Source: Bacillota bacterium
Lineage (GTDB): Bacteria > Bacillota > Clostridia > Oscillospirales > Ruminococcaceae
Length of the DNA stretch: 29,981 nucleotides
NCBI GenBank assembly: GCA_023391005.1
Contig: JAEWBS010000036.1
Coordinates: 1-29,981, forward strand
Direction of reading: 5' to 3'
Shown here: positions 7,672 to 15,007 of the stretch, piece by piece
Position numbering within the stretch: the stretch's first letter is position 1
Layout of the letters: every line of letters begins with the position of its first letter
Translations under genes and position numbers: made by a program
Notes under the pieces: generated by a model
What the model was told of the DNA's origin: nothing
Databases searched by the model: none
Seen by the model: the letters and a program-made list of their open reading frames with translations, nothing else

Positions 7672-8192
7672 TAGTTTCCTCCTCCTACTCCAAGCTGACC
7701 GGACGCACCCTTGTCGTCACTTGAAACAACCAACCACTTTTCAAAAAGACCCTGAAGCAGACGGATAATGCTCAAAACAAAGCCAACCAACGGCGCGATG
7801 TAAATAACGGACATAGGAATCTGCATCGCCGGGCTGAGCTGACCACTTGAAACCGTATTGTTAAAATAGGTCCAAGCAAAGGGCGTCATATAGAAATAGA
7901 ACACCAGCATGACGAGCTTTTCAATAATTTTAAAGCCGGCTGCAATCTTTTTGGGCAGCAGGGATACGACCTGATCAATTTTAATCGAAACCTGCTTTTT
8001 AAAGCAGTAACTGATGCTCAGAAATCCTGACCAGACAAATAAAAAGCGTGAAAGCTCCTCAGACCAAGAAAGCGGACTATTAAAAATATATCTTGCTATG
8101 ATCTGTGCACCCATAGCCAAAGACATAATCAGCAGCAGTACAACCAGAATCGTTTCTTCCAGGCTCTTATCCAACCATTTGAAAACCTTCAT
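7671..8192 (-). CDS. dctQ: TRAP transporter small membrane subunit (DctQ)
   Basis: A 173-aa membrane protein with four predicted helices: residues roughly 15-35, 45-63, 88-108 and 130-150. The motif SWSEELSRFLFVWSGFL after helix 1 is typical of DctQ. It pairs with the large subunit to form the TRAP permease. The C-terminus is unusually Gly/Ser-rich (DKGASGQLGVGGGN), because the last codons double as the ribosome binding site of dctM. It begins the transporter part of the operon, 119 bases downstream of the ThDP enzyme gene. Confidence 0.92.
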   Translation of the reverse strand: MKVFKWLDKSLEETILVVLLLIMSLAMGAQIIARYIFNSPLSWSEELSRFLFVWSGFLSISYCFKKQVSIKIDQVVSLLPKKIAAGFKIIEKLVMLVFYFYMTPFAWTYFNNTVSSGQLSPAMQIPMSVIYIAPLVGFVLSIIRLLQGLFEKWLVVSSDDKGASGQLGVGGGN

Positions 8193-8238
8193 AGGCCACC
8201 TTTATTTCCTTTCTTACCAAGTGTTACCGCGTTTGGCA

Positions 8239-8266
8239 GCGGCGCTTTGCTTTTAAAAAGCGCCGC
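8239..8266 (-). repeat. Intercistronic hairpin between ThDP enzyme and TRAP genes
   Basis: A 10-bp inverted repeat (GCGGCGCTTT at 8239-8248, AAAGCGCCGC at 8257-8266) lies in the 119-base gap. There is no T-run on the minus strand. It is a plausible mRNA processing or stability element separating enzyme and transporter segments. Confidence 0.5.
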
Positions 8267-8311
8267 CGTCAAGCAATATTGAATGGGATTTGAATAGCGC
8301 TTTATTATAGA

Positions 8312-10132
8312 CTAGGATTTGTGGGAAGCGGAATGCTTCGGCGGCTCATAGACGCCCTCGGCGTTGCGGATGACCTTGCCGTTGACAACGCGGCCATCGG
8401 GAGAATAGATGTCGTTGATGTTCCAGCAGCCGGGTGTCGGCACCGGGATGTTCTGCATCGGGACGTCAAGCAGATAAGGCTTGTTGGCTTCAATCGCTTT
8501 TTTGAGTGCGGGGGCAAACTCCTCAGCCGAGGTAATCTTAACCGACTCAATGCCGTAGCCCTTGGCAATCTGCGCCCAGTCGGGGGTATAGCTCGCACCG
8601 TCGGGGGTTGAGAACAGCGTACCGAACTTGGTGCCATAGTTGCCATATTCCAGGCCGGCAATGGTGCCGAACGCGGAGTTGTTCATGACCACCCACACCA
8701 CCGGGATATTCTGCTCGACCGCGGTGGCAATAACCGAAGGGTTGGTGCCAAAGCCGCCGTCGCCGATCAGCGTGATTACCGTCTTATCCGGGGCGGCCAG
8801 CTTGGCGCCCAGAATAGCGGCCGAGCCAAAGCCCATGGTCGCCAGACCCGACGGATGGTGAATGCTGCCGGGAACCTCGACATCAAACTGCTGCGCGACG
8901 CCGTTCTTGTTCCAGCCCACATCGGTGAAGATGAGCGAATTGGCAGGCAGCTGCTCCTTGACATCCTTGAGGATGCGCTGAGGCGTCATCGGGAAACGGC
9001 TGTCGTTGCTGACATCGGTGTTGGCCGCCTTGAAGGCCGCCTTCTGCGCGGCCACTTCGGCGCGCAGCTCGGGCCGGTCAATACCGTTGGGGCAAAGCTT
9101 TTTGGCTTCTTCGAGAATCTGTTGCAGCGCGTATTTCAGGTCGGCCACCGCGCCGATCTCGACGGGATAGTTACGGCCGATTTCGGTGGGGTCGATATCG
9201 ACCTGCAAGAACTTGGTCTTGCCCATATCAAAGGTAACGCCCGGGTACCAGCTTGAGCTGTCCGCCTCGGCAAAACGGGTGCCAAGGCCGAGAATGACGT
9301 CGGCGTTGGCGGTCAGCTTATGGGTGAACTCCATGCCCCAGAAGCCGGTCTGGCCGATCATCAGCGGGTGCGTATCCGAGAGGCAGCCCTGCCCCATCAG
9401 CGTGCGCGAGACGGGTATGTCAAGGAACTCGGCCAGCGCCGCCAGCTCGTCAGAAGCCTGCGCCAGCAGAATGCCGCCGCCCGCGTGCATCACGGGGTTC
9501 TTGGCTTCAACGAGGCGCTTGGCGATCGCCTTAGCCGCGTCGGGTGCAAGAGCGGGGCGAATCGTGAGATCGCTATCAAGATAGGTGCGCTCGAACAGAT
9601 CGGTATCGATCTCGCGCGAGAACATGTCCATCGGAACCGAGATCAGCACCGGGCCGGGCCGTCCGCTCTCAGCAAGGCGGAACGCCTTATCGAGGATGGC
9701 GGGCATCGCCTCGGGGTCGTCAATGCGCCATGCGCGCTTAACAATCGGCTTATAGATGTCATACTGCGAGCCGTCGCAGTGCATGTTGACCTCCTGATGC
9801 GGATGGCGGCCATAATAATAGCTGGGCGCGTCGCCCGCGATCACCACCATGGGAATCGAGTCAAATGCCGCATTGGCCACGCCGGTGAGGGCGTTGGTCA
9901 TGCCGGGGCCGATATGGCACAGTACAACGCTCGCCTTGTGGGTGATGCGCGCATAGCCGTCGGCCGCCGTGGATGCGATCTGCTCATGGCGGTTTGAGAT
10001 ATACTTGACCTTGGGGTTTTTCTCGAGGGCGTCGAGCATCGCAATAACAGTATGGCCGCAAAGGCCGAATACATACTCAACACCGCGACGCTCTAAATAA
10101 TCGACGATCTGGTAGGAAAGTAATTTCTTCAT
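8312..10132 (-). CDS. ThDP-dependent acetolactate-synthase-like enzyme
   Basis: A 606-aa cytosolic enzyme with the three-domain layout of the acetolactate synthase/decarboxylase family. Glu50 in NRHEQIAS is the residue that activates ThDP. The central domain carries HAGGGILLAQ, and the ThDP/Mg site is GDG at 457-459, 24 residues, then NN at 484-485. These enzymes decarboxylate or cleave 2-oxo-acids; members include acetolactate synthase, sulfoacetaldehyde acetyltransferase, oxalyl-CoA decarboxylase and sulfopyruvate decarboxylase. It does not look like a biosynthetic IlvB, there is no IlvN subunit gene, and its C-terminus (PVPTPGCWNINDIYSPDG) is unfamiliar. Start ATG 10132 (MKKLLSYQIV) is chosen; the long N-terminal extension possible upstream does not resemble the family. 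The neighbouring acylating aldehyde dehydrogenase suggests its product is an aldehyde (inference). Confidence 0.85.
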   Translation of the reverse strand: MKKLLSYQIVDYLERRGVEYVFGLCGHTVIAMLDALEKNPKVKYISNRHEQIASTAADGYARITHKASVVLCHIGPGMTNALTGVANAAFDSIPMVVIAGDAPSYYYGRHPHQEVNMHCDGSQYDIYKPIVKRAWRIDDPEAMPAILDKAFRLAESGRPGPVLISVPMDMFSREIDTDLFERTYLDSDLTIRPALAPDAAKAIAKRLVEAKNPVMHAGGGILLAQASDELAALAEFLDIPVSRTLMGQGCLSDTHPLMIGQTGFWGMEFTHKLTANADVILGLGTRFAEADSSSWYPGVTFDMGKTKFLQVDIDPTEIGRNYPVEIGAVADLKYALQQILEEAKKLCPNGIDRPELRAEVAAQKAAFKAANTDVSNDSRFPMTPQRILKDVKEQLPANSLIFTDVGWNKNGVAQQFDVEVPGSIHHPSGLATMGFGSAAILGAKLAAPDKTVITLIGDGGFGTNPSVIATAVEQNIPVVWVVMNNSAFGTIAGLEYGNYGTKFGTLFSTPDGASYTPDWAQIAKGYGIESVKITSAEEFAPALKKAIEANKPYLLDVPMQNIPVPTPGCWNINDIYSPDGRVVNGKVIRNAEGVYEPPKHSASHKS

Positions 10133-10177
10133 ATTGATATCTGCGCTCCTTTCTAAGCAATGCCTTATCAGGGGAAA

Positions 10178-10202
10178 GGGGCGGCGGGATAAACACCGCC
10201 CC
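10178..10202 (-). repeat. Intercistronic hairpin between aldehyde dehydrogenase and ThDP enzyme
   Basis: A 7-bp GC-only inverted repeat (10178-10184 and 10196-10202) lies in the 95-base gap. On the minus strand it is followed by CTTTCCCC, too poor in T for a clear terminator. Confidence 0.45.
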
Positions 10203-10227
10203 GCGTAGATGATAACATTGAAATGGC

Positions 10228-11640
10228 TTATCTGTCCATTTCGGGCTTGTAGAACTCGCCAAACAGCCACTCGTCGCTGGGCTTGTCCTCAGGAATCGGC
10301 ACCGACACCCAGGTGGTGTTGATATACTGGCGCAGCGCGATGTTCTCAGAGATGATGTTGCCGCCCCAGGTGCCGCAACCCATCGAGTTGGTCATCGGCA
10401 TGCCGTTGGTGTAAGAACCGGCGTTGGCCTTGTTCTGCGGCTGACGAACCATGATTCTCGAAACAGGGGCCGCCATCGCCAGTCTGTGGATGTGATCCTC
10501 GTTGAAGGAGTAGATGCCGCAGGAGTGGCCCTTGCCGCCAACTTCGTAGATGGCGCGCATCATGTCGAGCGCATTCTCAAACTCGCCGTCGTACTTGAAG
10601 AGGGCCAGCAGCGTGGTCAGCTTCTCGCTCGAGAAGAAATGCTCCTTGCCGATGCCGTCGCCCATGACCGCGACGAACTTGTACTCTGCGCCGATCGTAA
10701 AGCCGGCCATCTCGGCGAGCTTCTGAGGAGAAACAGCAACGGTCTCAGGCAGTCTGTGGCCGTTTTCGTCCCACATAACGCGCTTGATCAGCTCTTTCTC
10801 TTCCTCAGTGGCAAAGTAGGCGCCTTCCTCCTTGAGGGCTTCGACCGTCGCGTCGAAGATGGAGGCGTGAATGACCAGGTTGCCGTCGCAGGAACAGCCC
10901 GAGCCAAAGTCGGAGGTCTTGGAGATGCGGGTATTTCTGGCTGCGTCTCTCGGATCGGCGGTCTCGTCATAGATCATCGTGGAGTTGCCGGCGCCCGAGC
11001 CGAAGGCCGGTGTGCCGGAGGAGTAAGCGGCCTTAACCATCGGGCGGCCGCCGGTGGCGATGATGAGGTTTGCGCGTCTCATCAGCTCGTCGGTCTTGGC
11101 AAGGCTCGGCTCTTCGACAACCTGAAGGATATCGGCGGGCGCGCCCTCGCGGACCAGTGCCTCACGCATGATCTGCACGCACTTGGCGGTGCACTTCTTT
11201 GCGCGGGGGTGCGGGGAGAAGATAATCGCGTCGCGCGCCTTGATGGCGTACATGGCCTGACCGGCAGGCGTGGAGGTCGGGTTGGTGGTGGGCACCAGCG
11301 AAGCGATAATGCCGACGGGCTTGGCGTATTTGACAATGCCCTTCTCGGGGAGCTCTTCGATAATGCCGACGCTCTTGCCGCGCAGCGCGTCGCGCAGCAT
11401 GCCGCGCACCTTGTGGCGCTTGTTGATCTTGGAAATCGGATCGCCGAGGCCGGTCTCTTCAACAACCTCGTAGCAGAGGGGCTCCCAGATCTGAAGATTC
11501 GTAATAGCCCAGCCGACAGCGCGGCAGAGGTGATCAACACGCTCCTGATCATATGTTGCGATGATATCGGCTGCCTTGCGGGCACGCTCAAATAATTCAT
11601 CCATTTCTTTTAACTGCTCGGCGGTGAGTTCTTTTGCCAT
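10228..11640 (-). CDS. Acylating aldehyde dehydrogenase (SauS/EutE-like)
   Basis: CoA-dependent aldehyde dehydrogenase, 470 aa, converting an aldehyde + CoA + NAD(P)+ to acyl-CoA. Features shared with the acylating subgroup are VPTTNPTSTP (115-124), AAYSSGTPAFGSGAGN (204-219), the catalytic cysteine in SGCSCDG (Cys249; a second Cys at 251) and a C-terminal SMGCGTWGGNIISEN block. From memory of family sequences it resembles sulfoacetaldehyde dehydrogenase SauS more than EutE or AdhE, but the substrate could be another small aldehyde. Start ATG 11640 (MAKELT) has AAAGGATG about 10 bases upstream; earlier in-frame starts lack a spaced site. It is the second gene after the operon promoter, between the lyase and the ThDP enzyme. 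Confidence 0.9.
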   Translation of the reverse strand: MAKELTAEQLKEMDELFERARKAADIIATYDQERVDHLCRAVGWAITNLQIWEPLCYEVVEETGLGDPISKINKRHKVRGMLRDALRGKSVGIIEELPEKGIVKYAKPVGIIASLVPTTNPTSTPAGQAMYAIKARDAIIFSPHPRAKKCTAKCVQIMREALVREGAPADILQVVEEPSLAKTDELMRRANLIIATGGRPMVKAAYSSGTPAFGSGAGNSTMIYDETADPRDAARNTRISKTSDFGSGCSCDGNLVIHASIFDATVEALKEEGAYFATEEEKELIKRVMWDENGHRLPETVAVSPQKLAEMAGFTIGAEYKFVAVMGDGIGKEHFFSSEKLTTLLALFKYDGEFENALDMMRAIYEVGGKGHSCGIYSFNEDHIHRLAMAAPVSRIMVRQPQNKANAGSYTNGMPMTNSMGCGTWGGNIISENIALRQYINTTWVSVPIPEDKPSDEWLFGEFYKPEMDR

Positions 11641-11687
11641 GGTTAAAATCATCCTTTCGCTTATCATTCAATCATTAATTTAAGACA

Positions 11688-11715
11688 TTGTTTATGCAAC
11701 ACCCGTTGTAAACAA
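11688..11715 (-). repeat. Intercistronic hairpin between lyase and aldehyde dehydrogenase
   Basis: TTGTTTA-TG-CAAC-ACCC-GTTG-TAAACAA forms a 7+4 bp stem with a 2-base bulge in the 81-base gap. There is no terminator-type T-run. Confidence 0.45.
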
Positions 11716-11721
11716 AGGCGC

Positions 11722-12636
11722 TTAAAACTTATAAAGATCCGAGACCTTGCCCGCTTTCAATACGGCGCTGGGCAACTCGTGGCCCACCATCTCCTGAAGC
11801 GCGCGGGCCGCCGCGATCATCTTGTCGAGATCGACACCGGTTTCGATATCCATTTCGCCGCACATGTGCAGCAGATCTTCGGTGGCTATGTTGCCGGTTG
11901 CACCGGGGGCAAAAGGGCAACCGCCCAAACCGCCCAAGCTTGCGTCAAAACGGGTCACCCCCGCCTGCATACCGGCCAAAACATTGGCCAAGCCCATACC
12001 GCGCGTGTTGTGAAAGTGGAGGTTCCACATCACCTCGGGAAAAGCTTCTCGCATTTCGGTGCACTGGCGATAAACCAGCGCCGGATTTGCCATGCCGGTC
12101 GTATCGGACATCGACAGCTCGGTGATACCGATCTTTCTGAACTCGGCGGCGACAGCCTTGATGCGCTCAATCGGAATCGCACCCTCAAACGGGCATCCGA
12201 ACGATGTCGCCATCGCACCTGACAGCGTCACCCCGTGCGCGGCGGCATATTCCGCCATCGGCGCAAAGGTTTTGAACATTTCAAGCGGCGTCGAGTTTGC
12301 GTTGGCTCTTTGGTGCGCCTCGCTGACCGACAGGGTGATCTTCACCTTTTTCATACCGGCTTCGACCGCGCGCTCTAAGCCCTTTTGGTTCAGGACCAGA
12401 ACACGGTATTCGGTGTCCGGCTTCTTTTGCAGCCGCTGGTAGACCTCGCCGGTGTCCGCCATCTGCGGAACGGCCTTGGGGTTCACCATGCTGCCTATTT
12501 CAATGAGCGAAATGTTGGCGTCTTGAATGCTTTCAAGCAGTGTCAGCTTTTGCTCGGTACTCAGCGTTGCCTTTTCGTTTTGAAGCCCGTCCCGCAGGCC
12601 AACTTCACAAACCGTAATATTTTTTGGCAGAGTCAT
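11722..12636 (-). CDS. HMG-CoA-lyase-like enzyme
   Basis: A 304-aa TIM-barrel lyase of the HMG-CoA lyase family. Visible active-site elements are Arg15-Asp16 (GLRDGLQNE), the metal ligands His207 and His209 (HFHNTRG) and the catalytic Cys240 in the signature GGLGGCPFAPGATGN. The 33-residue spacing from the first His to the Cys equals that of the human enzyme (His233, Cys266). Known reactions are HMG-CoA to acetyl-CoA + acetoacetate and, in relatives, citramalyl-CoA to acetyl-CoA + pyruvate. It is the first gene after the regulator gap, with AAAGGAG ten bases before ATG 12636. No leucine-degradation genes are nearby, so a non-HMG substrate made by the adjoining enzymes is likely (inference). 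Confidence 0.92.
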   Translation of the reverse strand: MTLPKNITVCEVGLRDGLQNEKATLSTEQKLTLLESIQDANISLIEIGSMVNPKAVPQMADTGEVYQRLQKKPDTEYRVLVLNQKGLERAVEAGMKKVKITLSVSEAHQRANANSTPLEMFKTFAPMAEYAAAHGVTLSGAMATSFGCPFEGAIPIERIKAVAAEFRKIGITELSMSDTTGMANPALVYRQCTEMREAFPEVMWNLHFHNTRGMGLANVLAGMQAGVTRFDASLGGLGGCPFAPGATGNIATEDLLHMCGEMDIETGVDLDKMIAAARALQEMVGHELPSAVLKAGKVSDLYKF

Positions 12637-12710
12637 CTATATTCAGCTCCTTTTTGACAGCGTGTATATCCCGTTATTCATAAAGAATACTTTGTGCGGT
12701 TTATGCTTTT

Positions 12711-12740
12711 ATTATCCGAGAAGGCAAATAAAAAGTCCAA
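12711..12740 (-). promoter_or_regulatory. Putative promoter of the catabolic operon
   Basis: The minus strand has TTGGAC (12735-12740), an 18-base spacer and GATAAT (12711-12716), about 75 bases before the lyase start. The -35 is weak, as expected for an activator-dependent promoter, and overlaps one arm of the dyad at 12734-12785. Confidence 0.5.
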
Positions 12741-12800
12741 CACCGAAATTCGATTGTTAAATCGGACATTTCGATTAGTTGGACTAATTAGCTGCTAATT
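12734..12800. promoter_or_regulatory. Putative LysR-type operator (two dyads)
   Basis: One long imperfect dyad has arms AGTCCAAC (12734-12741) and GTTGGACT (12778-12785), with inner pairs CGAAAT/ATTTCG and CGAT/ATCG. It is followed by a perfect palindrome AATTAGC-T-GCTAATT (12786-12800). Both lie between the regulator and the first enzyme gene, upstream of the predicted -35, where LysR-type regulators normally bind. Confidence 0.55.
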
Positions 12801-12906
12801 CAATTAAATTTTTGTATATATTCCACACATAGACGACACTGCAGGCCGAATCACAATCCAAAAAATTTCTGCTATTTTAAACAAATTTTTTTATATTTTT
12901 CGTCGT

Positions 12907-13803
12907 TTATGCCTTTATGCTCTCCTCTTCGAGCAGCGGTTTTGAAACAAAATTTTTAAAATGCTCAATTGCGGGAGAAGAAAAGTGCTCCTTAGACCAC
13001 AGCAGATAGATCTGGCGGCAGAAACGCGCGTCGGCAATTGGAATGGCCCGCACGCGATAGGACTGAAAGGACGGGATCTCAGGCATGACCGCCACGCCGA
13101 AGCCCGCGCTGACAAACGACGCCATTGAGTTGCATTCCTCGGCCTCAAATGCAATTTTGCGGGTGAAGCCCAGCGACTCAAAGATGCTGTTGAGATGCTT
13201 ATGCAGCCCGCTGCTGGGCGTAATGCCCACAAAGGTTTCTTCACGCATGTCGTCGACCGAAACACTTTTATAACCGGCCAGCGGGTGGTTAATGGGTACG
13301 ACAAGATACAGCTCCTGAAGGTGCACCGGCATGGAGCTGAACGATTCGTCCCCTGTTTCGACCGAAAAGGCCAGATCCAGCTCGCCACGCTTGAGCTTTT
13401 GTAGAATAACCGAGCTTAAGCCCTGAAAAAACTTAAAAGATACCGCGCTGTTACCCGGCTGGGTTCTGAAACCTTTGATCACCTTGGGTAAGTAATTAAA
13501 GCTCAAAGAATAGATATACCCCAGATTGATCACCGAATTGGATTGCAGCATCTGCGACATATGCCGCACACCCGCGTCAACGGCATCGAGCGCTTGGGTT
13601 GCGTAGGGCAAAAAGCCCTGCCCATATTTTGAAAGCACCGTTTGCTTGCCGCGCTTTTCAAACAATGGCGCGTCCAATTCTTCTTCGAGCTTTGACAGTG
13701 CGTAGCTGAGGCTTGACTGTGAAATATACAGTTTCTGGGCCGCTTCGGTGTAGTGCAGGGTTTCGGCCATGACACAAAAATACTTTAACTGTTGCAGTGT
13801 CAA
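12907..13803 (-). CDS. LysR-type transcriptional regulator
   Basis: A 298-aa regulator with an N-terminal winged helix-turn-helix (about residues 1-60: LQQLKYFCVMAETLHYTEAA, ISQSSLSYALSKLEEEL) and a C-terminal effector-binding domain like CynR/CysB. The start is a TTG at 13803 (MTLQQLKYF), placed 8 bases after AAAGGAGG; starts further upstream would add an odd Cys/Ile-rich extension and lack such a site. It is co-directional with and immediately upstream of the catabolic operon, separated by 250 bases containing dyad operators, so it most likely activates that operon in response to a pathway substrate or intermediate. Confidence 0.93.
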   Translation of the reverse strand: MTLQQLKYFCVMAETLHYTEAAQKLYISQSSLSYALSKLEEELDAPLFEKRGKQTVLSKYGQGFLPYATQALDAVDAGVRHMSQMLQSNSVINLGYIYSLSFNYLPKVIKGFRTQPGNSAVSFKFFQGLSSVILQKLKRGELDLAFSVETGDESFSSMPVHLQELYLVVPINHPLAGYKSVSVDDMREETFVGITPSSGLHKHLNSIFESLGFTRKIAFEAEECNSMASFVSAGFGVAVMPEIPSFQSYRVRAIPIADARFCRQIYLLWSKEHFSSPAIEHFKNFVSKPLLEEESIKA

Positions 13804-13864
13804 TGTAAGCTCCTCCTTTACACATATCCTGATTTGCATGTTTCTCAAATAGGGTATGGTTATT

Positions 13865-13893
13865 ATCATATCACTTTTGCAGCTAAAATACAA
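13865..13893 (-). promoter_or_regulatory. Promoter of the LysR gene
   Basis: The minus strand has TTGTAT (13888-13893), a 17-base spacer and TATGAT (13865-13870), ending about 60 bases before the TTG start of the regulator. Confidence 0.6.
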
Positions 13894-13972
13894 AACGAAC
13901 TTATTTAAAGCGCCCACTAAACAAGTCCGTTTTTGCTATTTATGTGTATTGTCTAAAAAGCATCCATTCTGA

Positions 13973-15007
13973 TTAGCTATTTTTCAGTCCGTTTTCGACG
14001 ATCAATGCCTGCATCAGATCCGAACCGGCCTCGCGCTCAATCTCGTTGAGCATCGGGAGTAGACGGGCCTTGAGTAATTCCTGATCGTCGGGCGACAGGC
14101 TGTTAATGGTCAGCCCGTAGACCTCGACCGGGTTTTTGCGCATGCGCGTGATATTTTCCGCCATCGCCGCGTAGAGCTCCTCCTTGAGGATCTTCTGATA
14201 GTCCTCAGGCAGCGCGTCATACGCCGTTTTATTCATCGCCAGCGAATTATAGGTGACAAAAAACGGGCCGTTGAGGGCGTAGGGGTGAATATCCTGCAGC
14301 CGACCCATGCGGATAATCTCAAGCGGATTATCCTGTGCTTCGACGACGCCCTCCTGCAGGGCGTAATACAATTCGCTCCACTCAATGTTCTGATAGGGCT
14401 GCGCGCCAAGCAGCTCCCACAGACGAACGTGGAAGCGATTGTTCAGCGTGCGGATGCGCAGGCCCGAAAGCTGGTCGAGCGCGGTGATTGAGGAAGCACT
14501 GGTCAGCAGGCGGTAACCGCTCGATTCCTGCACCAGCAGCTCAAAGCCCGCCTCGTTAAAGCACTTGTTGAACTGCCGATAAAACTCGCTGTTGTAGGAA
14601 ATATAGGGCTGCACATACTGGGTGTAGCAGGCCGGAATGTTGATGACGGCGGCCTGCGGCACCAACGGCTGAAACATAGCGGTATTGGCCGCTGCAAGAC
14701 TCAGCGTACCGTTTTGCACCGCCTGTATAACCTCGGTGTCGGTGCCCATCTGCCCATCTGAAAAGATGACAAGCTTCAGGTCGCCGTTGGTGCGTTTTTC
14801 AATGCTGGCGGCGGCCTGATAGATCTTTTTGGAATAGCTGTTACCTGTAAAAGCCACTGAAAACTGATAGGTGGCCTGCTGCCCCTCGGCGAGCGGCTCA
14901 GAAAACGCCACCGACGGCGGTTCGGGGGGCATCAGCTCAGATGTTGCCGCTACACAGCCGCAAAGCGCCGCCAAAAGGATTAGCATCGCCGCATACAGGC
15001 GTTTCAT
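13973..15007 (-). CDS. Orphan TRAP-type (DctP) binding lipoprotein
   Basis: A 344-aa DctP-family protein with a lipoprotein signal (MKRLYAAMLILLAALCGC, lipid Cys18). It retains the carboxylate-binding arginine context (GLRIRTLNN, Arg186) and the IEWSELYYALQEGVV segment equivalent to the WGEVYTGLQQG of the transporter-linked binding protein. No TRAP membrane subunits adjoin it. Its ATG overlaps the stop of the upstream AraC-type regulator (ATGA), so it is translationally coupled to that regulator. In Bacillus subtilis the DctP-like protein DctB works in signal sensing with a membrane kinase; a similar co-sensor role is inferred here. It might alternatively feed the nearby TRAP permease with a second ligand. 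Confidence 0.88.
   Translation of the reverse strand: MKRLYAAMLILLAALCGCVAATSELMPPEPPSVAFSEPLAEGQQATYQFSVAFTGNSYSKKIYQAAASIEKRTNGDLKLVIFSDGQMGTDTEVIQAVQNGTLSLAAANTAMFQPLVPQAAVINIPACYTQYVQPYISYNSEFYRQFNKCFNEAGFELLVQESSGYRLLTSASSITALDQLSGLRIRTLNNRFHVRLWELLGAQPYQNIEWSELYYALQEGVVEAQDNPLEIIRMGRLQDIHPYALNGPFFVTYNSLAMNKTAYDALPEDYQKILKEELYAAMAENITRMRKNPVEVYGLTINSLSPDDQELLKARLLPMLNEIEREAGSDLMQALIVENGLKNS

Noticed and set aside
8312..10132. Call of the ThDP enzyme as sulfoacetaldehyde acetyltransferase (Xsc), completing a taurine pathway with ald and the SauS-like dehydrogenase
   Set aside because: The N-terminal ThDP-glutamate region does not resemble Xsc as I recall it, no taurine transaminase or phosphotransacetylase gene is present, and ald is a separate unit with its own leader.
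10486..11595. 369-codon plus-strand open frame opposite the aldehyde dehydrogenase
   Set aside because: Antisense shadow without a ribosome binding site or family resemblance.
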